A stretch of DNA of 49,160 nucleotides from the IMG/VR virus record IMGVR_UViG_3300020202_000097, positions 1 to 49,160 of that record, one strand, 5' to 3'. This DNA is from a virus. The notes under the pieces are model-generated. The model worked only from the letters and a program-made list of their open reading frames with translations, was not told the origin of the DNA and made no database searches. Positions 1-8,593 of the stretch are shown here, piece by piece. Every line of letters begins with the position of its first letter. The first letter of the stretch is position 1. The position numbers were made by a program, and so were the translations under genes.

Positions 1-434
1 TTCGCCATGTGCTCCTCGACAGCGAGGCAGGCAGCGATGTCGCCCGACTCGATGAGCCGCGTGAGGAGCCAGTACCAGGCCTCGGCGTCCTGCTGGTGGT
101 CGCGGGTGAACGCGTGGAGAGCCGCGAGGCTCATGCCCTCGTAGTTCACGACCTCGGGGCTGCCCCGCAGGCTGGCGAAGAGCGACCGCAGGTCGCCCAG
201 ACCCAACGGACGATCGCGCAGGAGCACCTGCACGCTGCCCGCGGTGACCTTCTCGATGATCGGGCGCTCGTAGCCGGCGAGCTGCGCGGCGGTGAGCGGA
301 CCGTAGCTGCGTCCCGGACGGACGAGGTACGGGCCCACCCGGGGCGCCACCTCGCGCGGGAACACGCGTCGACGCTGGCTGCGGGTCGCCGCGTCACGGC
401 CAGAGCCGTAGAGGAAGTACTTGTTCTCGTCCAT
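1..434 (-). CDS. Phage protein of unknown function, C-terminus beyond the window
   Basis: This frame is open from an ATG at 434 to the left edge, giving 144 codons that begin MDENKYFLYGSGRD. An AGGAGA ribosome site lies eight bases before the ATG. The visible part is basic near the N-terminus (residues 14-30 are Arg-rich) and then mixed alpha/beta, with no motif I recognise. It is the last gene visible in the head operon and lies downstream of the major capsid gene, where head-completion or tail genes are common, so a virion role is likely but unproven. It lacks the Lys-X-Ala motif seen near the N-terminus of most upstream genes. Confidence 0.75.
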   Translation of the reverse strand, partial: MDENKYFLYGSGRDAATRSQRRRVFPREVAPRVGPYLVRPGRSYGPLTAAQLAGYERPIIEKVTAGSVQVLLRDRPLGLGDLRSLFASLRGSPEVVNYEGMSLAALHAFTRDHQQDAEAWYWLLTRLIESGDIAACLAVEEHMA

Positions 435-467
435 CGACCTGTCTCCTGTTTCGTGCCCTTGAAGAAC

Positions 468-533
468 GACGGGCCGGAAGGCCGTTGCCAGCCAACCGGC
501 CCGTCGCCGATCCCACTGTCCCGCGACGGGACA
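468..533 (-). other. Two hairpins downstream of the major capsid gene
   Basis: Two perfect inverted repeats lie in the 107-base gap after the capsid gene. GACGGGCCGG (468-477) pairs with CCGGCCCGTC (496-505) around an 18-base loop. TGTCCCG (517-523) pairs with CGGGACA (527-533) around CGA. Neither is followed by a T-run in the leftward direction, so they look less like an intrinsic terminator than like a 3'-end stabiliser or partial terminator that would raise capsid mRNA over the downstream gene. The structures are seen; the role is inferred. Confidence 0.5.
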
Positions 534-541
534 GGACCTGA

Positions 542-1654
542 TCAGAAGGTGACGACGTTCGGGTAGAACTCGCGCTCCGCGGCGCGGTTGTTCACCGCAC
601 CGAGATCGTCCTCGCTCTTCGGCGTGACGTCGGCCTGGATCGAGTCGGCGTCGAGGCTCGTCGCGTCGCCGGAGTAGAGCTCCAGCTTGCGGACCGACGC
701 GATGTTCACGAGCGACATCCCGACGTCCTTCCACGCGACGAACTTGATCAGGTTGATCACCTTGTCGATGTAGAACTTGACGTTGTTCAGGATGTAGAAG
801 CGCCCGAGGAACTCCGGCGACGTGTACGCGTACACGTTGCCGGGACGGAGGATGTCCGTCTTGATCGTGCGCACGACCTTCTTGCCGAGCAGCGTGTTGT
901 GCTGCCAGCCCGAGACGGTCGTCTCGCTCTGGACCTTCGAGCCGTTGTCCTCGATCGTCCACTGGAGGACGTTGTTGAGGTCGGTCGCCGTCATCAGCAG
1001 GAGCTCGCACTCCAGCCGGTTGCCGTCGAGCAGGCTCATGAGGTTGACGATGTCGGGACGCTGGACCGGCCAGACCTTCCCGTCGTTGTTCGTGTCGACG
1101 CGCGCGAGCTCGCCCTTGATGACCGAGAACTCGACGCAGGTGCCCGCGCTGAGGGTGGTCTCGTGGAGCGACGTGGTCGACCCGCCGTTCGCCTCCTTCT
1201 GGAGGGCCTGCACCGCGGCCTCGGAGTGGATCAGGAACTGGCGGTCCTGGATCTCGCCGATGTCGCGCACCGAGTTCTGCTCGATCACCTTCCCGATGGG
1301 GTACGGGTAGGCGAGGAACTCCTGCTCGGGCTTCTGGTACATCTCGCTCATGATCGTGATGAACGGGACTTCGACCCGCTCACCACGGATGAGCTTCGCG
1401 GTCGGCTCGCCGCGGAAGGTGACGACCATCGCGCGCGAGCGGGGCTCCAGGTGCTCGATCTTCACGAGCGAGTCGTGGTTGACCGAGATCTGGCAGTCCG
1501 CACGCGTGACGGTCTGGGGCGGAAGGACCTTCTCGACGAAGCTGGCTTCGCGAAGGCGGTCCTTGATGTAGCCCCCGAACTCCGCGGCGATCTTGGTCTT
1601 CGCCGAGGGGTCCGAGAGCTGCTGGACGAAGAGCTCCTTGGGATCGGACATCAT
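542..1654 (-). CDS. Major capsid protein (probable)
   Basis: A 370-residue protein starting MMSDPKELF, with an AGGAGA site eight bases upstream. Its length suits an HK97-fold major capsid protein. A beta-rich middle (for example the stretch from GEPTAKLIRGERVEVPF) and a long helix around QFLIHSEAAVQAL fit that fold, but I assign it mostly from position: in transcription order it follows the prohead protease, a charged scaffold-like protein and a decoration candidate, the usual head-gene order. The N-terminus carries Lys-Ile-Ala at 21-23, like the other head proteins, and could be a cleaved delta-like region. Tandem hairpins follow the stop. A tail-tube protein is a less likely alternative. 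Confidence 0.7.
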   Translation of the reverse strand: MMSDPKELFVQQLSDPSAKTKIAAEFGGYIKDRLREASFVEKVLPPQTVTRADCQISVNHDSLVKIEHLEPRSRAMVVTFRGEPTAKLIRGERVEVPFITIMSEMYQKPEQEFLAYPYPIGKVIEQNSVRDIGEIQDRQFLIHSEAAVQALQKEANGGSTTSLHETTLSAGTCVEFSVIKGELARVDTNNDGKVWPVQRPDIVNLMSLLDGNRLECELLLMTATDLNNVLQWTIEDNGSKVQSETTVSGWQHNTLLGKKVVRTIKTDILRPGNVYAYTSPEFLGRFYILNNVKFYIDKVINLIKFVAWKDVGMSLVNIASVRKLELYSGDATSLDADSIQADVTPKSEDDLGAVNNRAAEREFYPNVVTF

Positions 1655-1702
1655 GTCTGGTGTCTCCTGGTTCTGAGGGTGTTCCGTCTGTCCCGAGGAG
1701 GA

Positions 1703-2173
1703 TCAGACCGCCGTCTGGATGAAGCGCAGGCGACCACCGTTGATCGCCGGGAGCTTCGTCACGTAGCCGATGACGAGGTTCGAGCCCGTCTGGAGGATGA
1801 GGCCGCGACGGGTCGAGCCGCCGACGGTGCAGTTGCCGTGCATCAGCTTGCTGTGCAGCGCGAGCGACGTGGAGTCGTACACGATCGTGTCCGCCTCGTA
1901 GCTGCCGCCCTTGATGATCGCCGCCTTGCCCGAACCCTGGACCTCCAGGGCGCCGCGCCACTCCAGGTAGGCGTAGGCGGGCGTCGCCGAGTCCGAACCG
2001 CGGACCAGCTTGTAGGCCGAGTCCTCGGTCACGAACTCGCCGTCGATGAGCGGCACCTTGCCGCTCACGTTCGGGTTGAGCAGGTCCTTGTCCGCGACCT
2101 CCATCGCTGCCCGGAGGAGGTGGTCCCACGAGGTGGGGCGGACGACCTCGAAACGCTTGTCGTACGTGGCCAT
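1703..2173 (-). CDS. Putative head decoration protein
   Basis: A 156-residue protein starting MATYDKRFEV, with an AGGAG site before the ATG. After a short N-terminal helix (about residues 14-28) the sequence is dominated by beta-strand-like alternation and Gly-rich turns, with no coiled coil or membrane segment. It lies 48 bases upstream of the capsid gene. A small beta-rich protein beside the major capsid gene is typical of decoration or cement proteins, and that is the basis of the call. A head-tail connector protein is possible. Confidence 0.5.
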   Translation of the reverse strand: MATYDKRFEVVRPTSWDHLLRAAMEVADKDLLNPNVSGKVPLIDGEFVTEDSAYKLVRGSDSATPAYAYLEWRGALEVQGSGKAAIIKGGSYEADTIVYDSTSLALHSKLMHGNCTVGGSTRRGLILQTGSNLVIGYVTKLPAINGGRLRFIQTAV

Positions 2174-2212
2174 GAGAGATTTCTCCTGTCTGGTTCCTCG
2201 GTGAGGGTCTGA

Positions 2213-2629
2213 TCAGCCGTGCGCCTGACCACTCACGATGAAGTGGTCGAGGTGCGCGTAGTGCGCCGAGGAACCGAGCTCCCCAGGCGGCATCTTGTTG
2301 GTGGTGACGTTGGACGCGAGCTCTTCGTTGGTCTCGCGGAGCGAGGCGAGCTTGAACCCGCCCGGCGCCATCTCGACCGCGGCCTCGATCGCCGCGAGCT
2401 TGGTCTCGGGAACGCCCGAGAGGCTCGCGACCTTCTCGGCCAGCGTGAGGCCCTGTTCGAGCCCACGCTCGTCCATGCGCATCGCGAGCTTGTGGATGCG
2501 CAGCTCCCGCGTCAGGTCGTCGACCTGCTGCGAGAGCTCGACGTTGTCCTCTGCGAGCTTGCGCATCGAGCGCGCCGCCTCGGTGAGGATGGCAGGTGCG
2601 TCTGCCGCGATCTTCTGGATGTCCGCCAT
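2213..2629 (-). CDS. Small helical virion-associated protein with repeated Lys-X-Ala motifs
   Basis: A 138-residue protein starting MADIQKIAADAP; the ATG at 2629 has a strong GGAGG four bases upstream, which decides this start over longer upstream readings. Residues 10-75 are predicted helical, with a heptad-like stretch about 22-45. Lys-(Ile/Leu/Val)-Ala occurs six times in 138 residues (positions 6, 24, 47, 66, 78 and 93). Its place between the scaffold-like proteins and the decoration candidate suggests a prohead core or minor head protein. I do not recognise a family. Confidence 0.7.
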   Translation of the reverse strand: MADIQKIAADAPAILTEAARSMRKLAEDNVELSQQVDDLTRELRIHKLAMRMDERGLEQGLTLAEKVASLSGVPETKLAAIEAAVEMAPGGFKLASLRETNEELASNVTTNKMPPGELGSSAHYAHLDHFIVSGQAHG

Positions 2630-2642
2630 GCGATCCTCCGGT

Positions 2643-3731
2643 TCAGACCTTCGCCGACGCCTTGGCCGAGGCCTTGGCCGCGATCTTCTCGCGCACCGAC
2701 GCGATCTTCGCGCCGGCGGTGTTGTCGAGGTTGTCCTGGATGCCGCGGTCGCTCTTGGCGCTGAACGCGGGCTCCGAGACGTGCTTGGCGATCTCGCCCT
2801 TCTCGCGGACCTTCGCGTCACGCTTGGTGAGCGAGGCCATGCCCGCGTTGTCGCGAGCCACGCCACCAGGCGTACCGCCCGCCGGCGTCGAGGCGAGCGC
2901 CTCCACGTTCTTCGGGCTGGCGCTCGGCGTGCGGGTGGAGCCGTCCTCCTCCTCGTACGCCTTCTTCTCGCGACGTGCCGCCGCCACGCCAGCGCCGGCT
3001 GCGCCAGCGGCGGCAGCCGCACCACCACCCATGGCCATCAGACCACGGCCGGTGTCGCTGTTGATGTCGGTGCCGCCGAGACGCTTGCCCACCGACTGCG
3101 CCGCGCCGACGACCTTGCGCGCCCCACGCGTCACCGCGCCGGGCTCGGTGAGCGCCTTGGCGCCCTTGCCGCTGTTGAACGCGACATCGCGAGCCGTCTC
3201 TCCGATGGCCTTCGCTGCACGATCGAAGCGGCTCGCTTCCTTCTGGAACTCCGCCTGCGCCTGCTCGGCGAGGGCCTGAGCCTCCTCTTCGTGACCAGCC
3301 GCGTGAAGCGCCTCGGCCTGAGCGATCTTCGCGTGGAAGATCTGCTCCGCCGCGCTCTTCAGGGCTGCGACCTCCATGCCCGAGCTCGGAGCGCCGCCGC
3401 TCGACGCCTGCTGGTGCGAGAGCGTCGTCGCCTTGGTCGGCGTGTCCTTCGTCGAGCCCTTCTGCTCGCTCTCCAGCTTCGCCGGCTGACCGCTCGACGC
3501 GATCTTCGGCATCAGCACCGCGAGGTTGTCGAGGGCCGTGGCGATCTCCATCGCCTGGGCCGCGGTCTTGGTCACGCTCGCGCGCTTCTCCGCCACGGGG
3601 GCGGGAGCGGGCGCGGCGGACGCCGTCTTGGTCGACGTCTCCGGAACCTCCGGGCGGACGTCACGCGCCGAGGCGATCTTCGTCTCGGCATCGGCGATTG
3701 CGCTCTTCACCAGCTCGCTGAGCTTGCTCAT
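2643..3731 (-). CDS. Putative prohead core / internal head protein
   Basis: A 362-residue protein starting MSKLSELVKS, from an ATG with GAGGAA upstream. Residues 1-100 are low-complexity (Ala, Pro, Lys, Thr). Residues 118-180 are a long, highly charged helix likely to form a coiled coil. Residues 230-252 are an Ala/Gly hydrophobic stretch that could be a single membrane-active segment. The tail is basic and Ala/Lys-rich. Lys-X-Ala recurs throughout (first at 18-20). The combination of coiled coil, Ala/Gly segment and basic tail suits an internal core or ejected protein, possibly a substrate of the prohead protease. No catalytic motif is visible. Confidence 0.65.
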   Translation of the reverse strand: MSKLSELVKSAIADAETKIASARDVRPEVPETSTKTASAAPAPAPVAEKRASVTKTAAQAMEIATALDNLAVLMPKIASSGQPAKLESEQKGSTKDTPTKATTLSHQQASSGGAPSSGMEVAALKSAAEQIFHAKIAQAEALHAAGHEEEAQALAEQAQAEFQKEASRFDRAAKAIGETARDVAFNSGKGAKALTEPGAVTRGARKVVGAAQSVGKRLGGTDINSDTGRGLMAMGGGAAAAAGAAGAGVAAARREKKAYEEEDGSTRTPSASPKNVEALASTPAGGTPGGVARDNAGMASLTKRDAKVREKGEIAKHVSEPAFSAKSDRGIQDNLDNTAGAKIASVREKIAAKASAKASAKV

Positions 3732-3738
3732 GTGTTCC

Positions 3739-3954
3739 TCACTGCACCGGAGGGGGAGGTGCGGTCCTGATCGGGTTGGGGGAAGGGGATGCCTGGGTCG
3801 GGTTCGGAGTCGCGACGGAGGGCGGCTTCGGCGCCGACATGAGCTTCTGCCGGACCTCGCCCGGAGCATCTGCCCGCCGAGCAGCAACCGGCGACGCCAT
3901 GGCGGCGGCAGCCAGCTTGTTGAACTCGGCGAACATGATGTTCCGGGTGGTCAT
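3739..3954 (-). CDS. Small proline-rich protein
   Basis: A 71-residue frame starting MTTRNIMFAEFNKLAAAAM and ending in a Pro-rich tail. It fills most of the gap between two head genes, with its ATG 18 bases after the upstream stop and no clear Shine-Dalgarno, so translation would depend on coupling. Support comes from the Lys-Leu-Ala at 13-15, the same N-terminal motif as its neighbours, and from the lack of another frame in this gap. It could be a prohead-targeted peptide. Function unknown. Confidence 0.5.
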   Translation of the reverse strand: MTTRNIMFAEFNKLAAAAMASPVAARRADAPGEVRQKLMSAPKPPSVATPNPTQASPSPNPIRTAPPPPVQ

Positions 3955-3972
3955 GGCGTCAGCTCAGGGCGT

Positions 3973-4794
3973 TCAGGCGATCCAGCCCTTCTCCTTGAGG
4001 ATCTTGAGCGCCTCGGCGTCGATCTCCTCGGCCGACGCGAGCTTCTGACCCGTGGTCGGGTCGATGCCCTGCGCGAGCAGGTGGGCCTGGACGCGAGCGG
4101 CGACGAAGGACGCCTTCTTCTCGGCCTCCTCCTTCTCCTTGTCCTTGTCCTCGTCCTTCTTCTCGTCCTTGTCCTTCGCGAACTGCGGGGGCACTTCGCC
4201 CGCCTGCTTCGCGCGGAGCGACGCCGCCGCAGCGACGAGCGACGCCTTCTTCTCGTTCTTGTCCTTGTCCTCGTCCTTCGCCTCGGACGGGGGCGCGTCG
4301 CCGGCGGTCTTGGCCGCGATCTTCGCGAGCTCGTCGACGTAGCTGTGCGCCATGACGCGACCGAGCATGTCGGCCTCGGCGACCTTCTCCTGGAGCGCGG
4401 CGACCTTCGCCTGGTAGGTGGGGTCGCTCATCAGCGCCGCCTGCTTCAGCACGGCGTCGTGGAGCTCCTCCGGATCGACGGTCGTCACGTCGATGTTCTG
4501 GGCCGCGGCCATCTTGGTGACCTCCTGGTACGCCTGGGCGTACAGGAGCTGCGCGACCTTCTGCTCCTCGGCGGAGAAGGCCGGCGCCGACGCGGGCGCG
4601 ACCGGGGCCGCCACGGGCTCCTCTTCCGCGAGCTTCGGCTCCTCGGCCGAGCTCGTGTCGCCCTCCATGATCTGCTGGAGGATGTCGGCGGCCTCGTCGT
4701 CGCTGAAGTCGTTGATCGTCAGGCCACGCTCGCTCGCGAGCTTCTCGAAGATCTCTCCGGCGGCGGCCAGCTTGGTCTCGAAGTCGGTGCTCAT
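3973..4794 (-). CDS. Scaffold-like charged helical protein
   Basis: A 273-residue protein starting MSTDFETKLAAAG, with AGGACGAGGAAG before the ATG. It is acidic at 33-70, then helical, with two runs of alternating Lys/Asp/Glu (about 170-185 and 205-230) that form a highly charged coil, and a compact C-terminal helix. This composition and its position between the prohead protease and the capsid gene are typical of scaffolding proteins, which guide capsid assembly and are then degraded. Lys-X-Ala motifs are very dense (over ten, first at 8-10), which would make sense if they mark protease sites. A pure core protein is an alternative. Confidence 0.6.
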   Translation of the reverse strand: MSTDFETKLAAAGEIFEKLASERGLTINDFSDDEAADILQQIMEGDTSSAEEPKLAEEEPVAAPVAPASAPAFSAEEQKVAQLLYAQAYQEVTKMAAAQNIDVTTVDPEELHDAVLKQAALMSDPTYQAKVAALQEKVAEADMLGRVMAHSYVDELAKIAAKTAGDAPPSEAKDEDKDKNEKKASLVAAAASLRAKQAGEVPPQFAKDKDEKKDEDKDKEKEEAEKKASFVAARVQAHLLAQGIDPTTGQKLASAEEIDAEALKILKEKGWIA

Positions 4795-4867
4795 GTTCTT
4801 CCTCGTCCTGTGAATCGGTTGGTCCCGATCGTCGGTGGCCGCGCGGAGCAGCCTCAGAAAGGGTGGA

Positions 4868-6673
4868 TCAGAGAGCGGTACGTACCGCGGACTTGACGGC
4901 GGAGATGAAGTTGCCGCCCTTGTTCAACTCAGCGCAGACCCCGACCCCGAGAGCAGCGAGCTTCGTGTGGTCGCGATCTGAGATGACGTAGTTCACGGCA
5001 GTCACAACTTCGTCTTCGACGTCAGCCACCTTTTCGAGGTGAGCCGAGACCCAATGTACCACGCTCGGCGAAGACAGGAGAAGTGCACCACCAGAGGCGC
5101 TCTTCACCAAGTCGGCCGTGCTGGGCCGCACCACGTCGAAGTAGTGCGGGAAGAGGGTGTCGGACTCCCTCAGAAGCGATGCCCGGTATCCGTTGTAGAG
5201 CGCGGCGATCTTGGCCATGACACGGCCGTCCATGCTCTGTCGCGGAGCCACTCGGGACTCGGACGCCGTCTTCGACATCTGACCCAGTCGCACTGCGAGG
5301 TGCGGGGCAAAAGAAGAGCGCTGGTCGAGGTACGGCAGGAGTTCAGCGGCGAGCTTCGTGTTGAAGTTCGCCGAAGAGACCATGAGGTCGGTACGCATGC
5401 CGACAGGCATCGACGTCTTGAACGTGACGCCTGCCTCGTGGGCCATCTTCGCGATGGCCCCGTGGGCGGGCATCTCCATGCCGACGAGCATGTGGAACTC
5501 GTTCGGGCGCAGTGCGATGCCCAGACCAGCCAGGGTCGAGAGCAGCGTCTTCAGGCCGAACTGCTTCGAGAAGGGGGCCATCACGCCGAACGGGAGCTCC
5601 ATCTCACCGTTGGCGCAGAGGTCGACCTTCCGCATGAGCCCGCCGCGGATCTCCTTCTCCATCTCGGCGGTCTTGGGCTGTTCGACGGCGGCGATCTTCA
5701 TGCTCTCGTCCTGCGCCGTCTTGTAGTTCAACAGATCGTCGAACGTTGCAATCCGAGTCTTCGCCTCGAACTTGCTGGGCTCGTGCTTGGCCTTGCCTGC
5801 CGACAAGAACCACATCACGCGAGCGGTCTTGTCGGCCCCGACCCAGACGACGCTGATATCGAAGAAGCGCGGGAAGTCGTTGTAGACGAAGACCTTCCGG
5901 CCATCGTTCATCACCTTGGCCCGTGCGTTCACCATGTGGTCGCAGTAGTCGGCCTTGGTGATCGCGAGGCCCTGAATGGGCTTCACGGTCTTGTGGTAGA
6001 CGAGGATCGCCGTACCCGGGTGCGGGTGGCGCTTGCGGTCGTAGCCTTTCCAGGCCTTCTTGACCGCGTCCCAGTCGGTGCAGATCGAGCAGAAGTCGAA
6101 GGGCACCTTGCAGCCCATCGACACGTCGACGCGGTCACCGCGCTGAATCCTATCAAGGATCGCAGAGTGGCCACGCTTTGCGGCCAGCTCGACGTCGATG
6201 CGCATCACGAGCTCGATGCGCTTCATCGGCTCGTTCTCGGTCGCGAACACCACGTCACCGAAGCCCAGCGTCGCCGGGTCGGTGTTCTTGTGGTGGGCGT
6301 AGACCGTCGCGCCGTAGAAGCTCGGGAACCCGAACGGCCAGCTCTTGGCGACTCGGGCCTGGACCCGCGGGTCGGTACGCCAGTTCTCGTACTCGCCGTG
6401 GTGGTCGCAGTTGTCCGGCGTGTGGAGCAGCCCGTTGAAGTCCAGGTGCTCGTTGTGGCCGTACCAGTCGGTGTTCGAGTTGGGCCCGAAGTACTCCGAG
6501 TACCCCATCGCGTTCACCAGGGTGAACATGTACTTGGGGTCTGGCCGAAGACGCGACACGAAGTCGTCGACCGCGGGGAGCATCCCCGCGGTCTTCGTCA
6601 TCGAACCGGCCTGAACGAGACGTACGGTGAGCTCGTCGTCTCGTTCGCCGGCGTAGAAGGCCCGCTTCAGCAT
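4868..6673 (-). CDS. Prohead (capsid maturation) serine protease, gp21-like
   Basis: A 601-residue protein. The N-terminal 250 residues resemble the prohead proteases of large phages: a Tyr-Ala-His-His-Lys-Asn segment (125-130) with the likely catalytic His, and Val-Asp-Val-Ser-Met-Gly-Cys (182-188), where Ser185 is the likely nucleophile, followed by Phe-Cys-Ser-Ile-Cys (194-198). These cysteines next to the serine are also common in that group. The family cleaves scaffold and capsid proteins inside the prohead. The C-terminal 350 residues are long for a protease and may be a fused core domain removed by self-cleavage. They contain many Lys-X-Ala motifs. It is transcribed just before the scaffold-like gene. 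The fold assignment is by motif, not by alignment. Confidence 0.75.
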   Translation of the reverse strand: MLKRAFYAGERDDELTVRLVQAGSMTKTAGMLPAVDDFVSRLRPDPKYMFTLVNAMGYSEYFGPNSNTDWYGHNEHLDFNGLLHTPDNCDHHGEYENWRTDPRVQARVAKSWPFGFPSFYGATVYAHHKNTDPATLGFGDVVFATENEPMKRIELVMRIDVELAAKRGHSAILDRIQRGDRVDVSMGCKVPFDFCSICTDWDAVKKAWKGYDRKRHPHPGTAILVYHKTVKPIQGLAITKADYCDHMVNARAKVMNDGRKVFVYNDFPRFFDISVVWVGADKTARVMWFLSAGKAKHEPSKFEAKTRIATFDDLLNYKTAQDESMKIAAVEQPKTAEMEKEIRGGLMRKVDLCANGEMELPFGVMAPFSKQFGLKTLLSTLAGLGIALRPNEFHMLVGMEMPAHGAIAKMAHEAGVTFKTSMPVGMRTDLMVSSANFNTKLAAELLPYLDQRSSFAPHLAVRLGQMSKTASESRVAPRQSMDGRVMAKIAALYNGYRASLLRESDTLFPHYFDVVRPSTADLVKSASGGALLLSSPSVVHWVSAHLEKVADVEDEVVTAVNYVISDRDHTKLAALGVGVCAELNKGGNFISAVKSAVRTAL

Positions 6674-6676
6674 CGG

Positions 6677-7378
6677 TCAGCGACGGGCGTACTCGCCGCC
6701 TCCGGGACCCGCGTAGTGGAAGTAGGCGTCAGCGTTCTGCGCCTGGCCCTTCATCCGCTTGGCGTAGCCGAGCACCGACTGACGCTTGCGCTCGCTGTCC
6801 TGGAGCTTCTTCTGGGTCTCGCCGAGCTGGCCCTGGAGCTTGCCGATCGTCTCCTTGCTGGCCTGCCCCTGCACCTCGGTGATCCCGCGAGCGACCAGGT
6901 CGCCGAACGAGGGGCCGCTCCTGCCGCTCCCACGTCCCCCGAGCCCGAACAGCGCCTTCGCCTCACCGTACATGCCCGAGTGCGGGCGCGACGGGGTGTT
7001 CAGCGCCCGCTGATGATCGACGAAGCTCGCAGCCACGAGCGGATCCGACGCCATCTCCGGGTTCATCCGATAGAAGGAGTCGAAGTAGCGCTGGGTCAGG
7101 AGCGCATCGCCCTGCTGGAGGTGCGGTGCGACCTGGAGCATCTGCTTGTAGGCGTTCGCCTTGTTCGCGCTGTCGCGCATCTTCGCGATCGCATCGCCGA
7201 CGGCGTCGATGGCCTTGCCGATCATGATCGGAGCGATGGGCGCGGCGATGGTGAGCGCGATCTGCTGCGCGGGCGTGAGGCCCGGCGCGTGCGGGGACTG
7301 AAGCCCCATCGTGGCACTCGCCGTCTTGGTCGCGACCTTGGTGAAGGCTGCCGCGACCGGATGCTTCGTGACCTGCAT
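6677..7378 (-). CDS. Virion-associated protein of unknown function
   Basis: A 233-residue protein starting MQVTKHPVAAAFTKVATKTASA. The N-terminus carries two Lys-X-Ala motifs (14-16 and 18-20). Residues 37-60 are a hydrophobic Ala/Ile/Pro-rich segment that may be membrane-active. Residues 160-215 are helical and Gln/Lys-rich, and the C-terminus is Gly/Tyr-rich. Its ATG overlaps the stop of the preceding 108-residue gene (TGATG), so the two are translationally coupled. Position just upstream of the protease suggests a head or ejection protein. No family is recognised. Confidence 0.7.
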   Translation of the reverse strand: MQVTKHPVAAAFTKVATKTASATMGLQSPHAPGLTPAQQIALTIAAPIAPIMIGKAIDAVGDAIAKMRDSANKANAYKQMLQVAPHLQQGDALLTQRYFDSFYRMNPEMASDPLVAASFVDHQRALNTPSRPHSGMYGEAKALFGLGGRGSGRSGPSFGDLVARGITEVQGQASKETIGKLQGQLGETQKKLQDSERKRQSVLGYAKRMKGQAQNADAYFHYAGPGGGEYARR

Positions 7379-7704
7379 CAGTACCCTCCGTAGTCTCCGG
7401 GCCGCGCCCCGAAGTCGGACGGGACGAGGGCGTTGCCGAGCATGTTGCCGGCGGAACCGACCTGCTGACCCAGCCAGGCCTTCGCCTTGCGGGTCGGGGC
7501 GTACTGGTTCGCCGCGTAGTTGGCGAGCAGGACCGGAGCCACGTAGCCGGCTGCCCGGCCCAGCGTCTCCGATCCCAGCTCACGCCCGATCGCCCCGCCC
7601 ACGCTCGCGGAGGCAGAGAAGGTCTTGCCGACCCCGCGTCCCACGGCCTTGGCCGCGTCCGCGAGGCCGGCGATCTTCAGCGCAGTGATCGGGCTCTTCT
7701 TCAT
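7378..7704 (-). CDS. Small Ala/Gly-rich virion-associated protein
   Basis: A 108-residue protein starting MKKSPITALKIAGL, with AAAGGCGG before the ATG; longer in-frame readings upstream lack a ribosome site and overlap the previous gene heavily. It is basic, with a Gly/Ala-rich amphipathic stretch (20-65) that could bind membrane or DNA. Lys-Ile-Ala is at 10-12. It overlaps its upstream neighbour by four bases and its downstream neighbour by three (TGATG). Likely a minor virion protein. Function unknown. Confidence 0.7.
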   Translation of the reverse strand: MKKSPITALKIAGLADAAKAVGRGVGKTFSASASVGGAIGRELGSETLGRAAGYVAPVLLANYAANQYAPTRKAKAWLGQQVGSAGNMLGNALVPSDFGARPGDYGGY

Positions 7705-8513
7705 CGGACCGCCTTTCGGACGAACTCCTCGATGCGGGCGAGCTCGGCCTCGACCCCACGGACCGCCTCGCAGGTGGTCTCGTAGTCCGAAGCGTACTTC
7801 ACGAACTTCGAGAAGCCCGTGATGAGGGGGTGCCCCGAGGCGATCTTCCGACTCGCCACCTTCACGTGCGGGGGTGCGTGCGGGAGGCTCAGGGCCCCCA
7901 GCAGCTCCCGTGCGTGCTTCTGGCTGATCGGCGACCAGACCTGGTCGAAGTCCTCGTGGAAGGCGCCGTCGTGCGTCGCCTGCTTCACGAGACCGACGAG
8001 CTCGCCGACCGCGTCCAGGACCCGGTGCTTGAGGGCACCCTGGTCCGCGATCAGCTCCTCGTGGGCGTACTTGAGCTGCGCCTGGAGGGCGTGGATGTCC
8101 ACCAGGGCCGCCACCTTCGACATCGGCTGCTCCGTGTGGAGCCCGAGACCCGAGTAGGCCGCGACCTTCGCGGTCGGCTCGGTCGAGTAGTCCGAGACCA
8201 CCGACGCCTGCTTCGTGGGCATCGCCGCGAGGTTGAGCCGCTCGATGACAGCCGCCGGATCGGCGGGACCACCTTCGAGCTCGACGACGCGCATCGACGC
8301 ATCCATCGAAGCGTACTTCTGATGGAACGCGGCATGGTTGGCGTGCTCGACGACGCGACGCACCTGCTCGGCACTCAGCTTCTGCATGCCGATGGTGCGG
8401 ATCACGGCGTCGGTCAGCGACATCCCCGACGTCATCGACGTCTGGGCAGCCGTCTTCCCGAGACTCATCAGAGTCTCCGGCTGGACCGGCTGCCACGTTG
8501 TGAGGTTTTCCAT
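7701..8513 (-). CDS. First gene of the head operon, virion-associated, unknown function
   Basis: A 270-residue protein starting MENLTTWQPVQPETL. The ATG at 8513 has GGGAG upstream and lies at the edge of the divergent intergenic region. It is mostly helical, with eight or more Lys-X-Ala motifs (first at 20-22) and a helical C-terminus resembling a coiled coil. No catalytic motif or membrane segment was found. As the first gene of the leftward head cluster it may be a core or portal-associated protein, but this rests only on position. Confidence 0.7.
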   Translation of the reverse strand: MENLTTWQPVQPETLMSLGKTAAQTSMTSGMSLTDAVIRTIGMQKLSAEQVRRVVEHANHAAFHQKYASMDASMRVVELEGGPADPAAVIERLNLAAMPTKQASVVSDYSTEPTAKVAAYSGLGLHTEQPMSKVAALVDIHALQAQLKYAHEELIADQGALKHRVLDAVGELVGLVKQATHDGAFHEDFDQVWSPISQKHARELLGALSLPHAPPHVKVASRKIASGHPLITGFSKFVKYASDYETTCEAVRGVEAELARIEEFVRKAVR

Positions 8514-8559
8514 CTTAGTGCTCCCGTAGTCAGGGGCCGACGCTGTGAGACAAGGATAG

Positions 8560-8569
8560 CTCACGTGAG
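8560..8569. promoter_or_regulatory. Perfect 10-bp palindrome in a divergent intergenic region
   Basis: CTCACGTGAG is a perfect palindrome near the middle of the 80-base gap between divergent genes starting at 8513 (leftward) and 8594 (rightward). GTGAGA also occurs as a direct repeat on either side. A dyad placed so that it could serve both promoters is a candidate operator. Binding is inferred, not shown. Confidence 0.35.
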
Positions 8570-8593
8570 AGCATACGTGGAAGGAAACACGAA

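Noticed and set aside
5039-7393. A 784-codon rightward open frame across the protease region
   Set aside because: It is the antisense shadow of the leftward protease and its neighbour, rich in Arg, Val, Leu and His as expected for a reversed GC-rich gene, with no ribosome site or domain.
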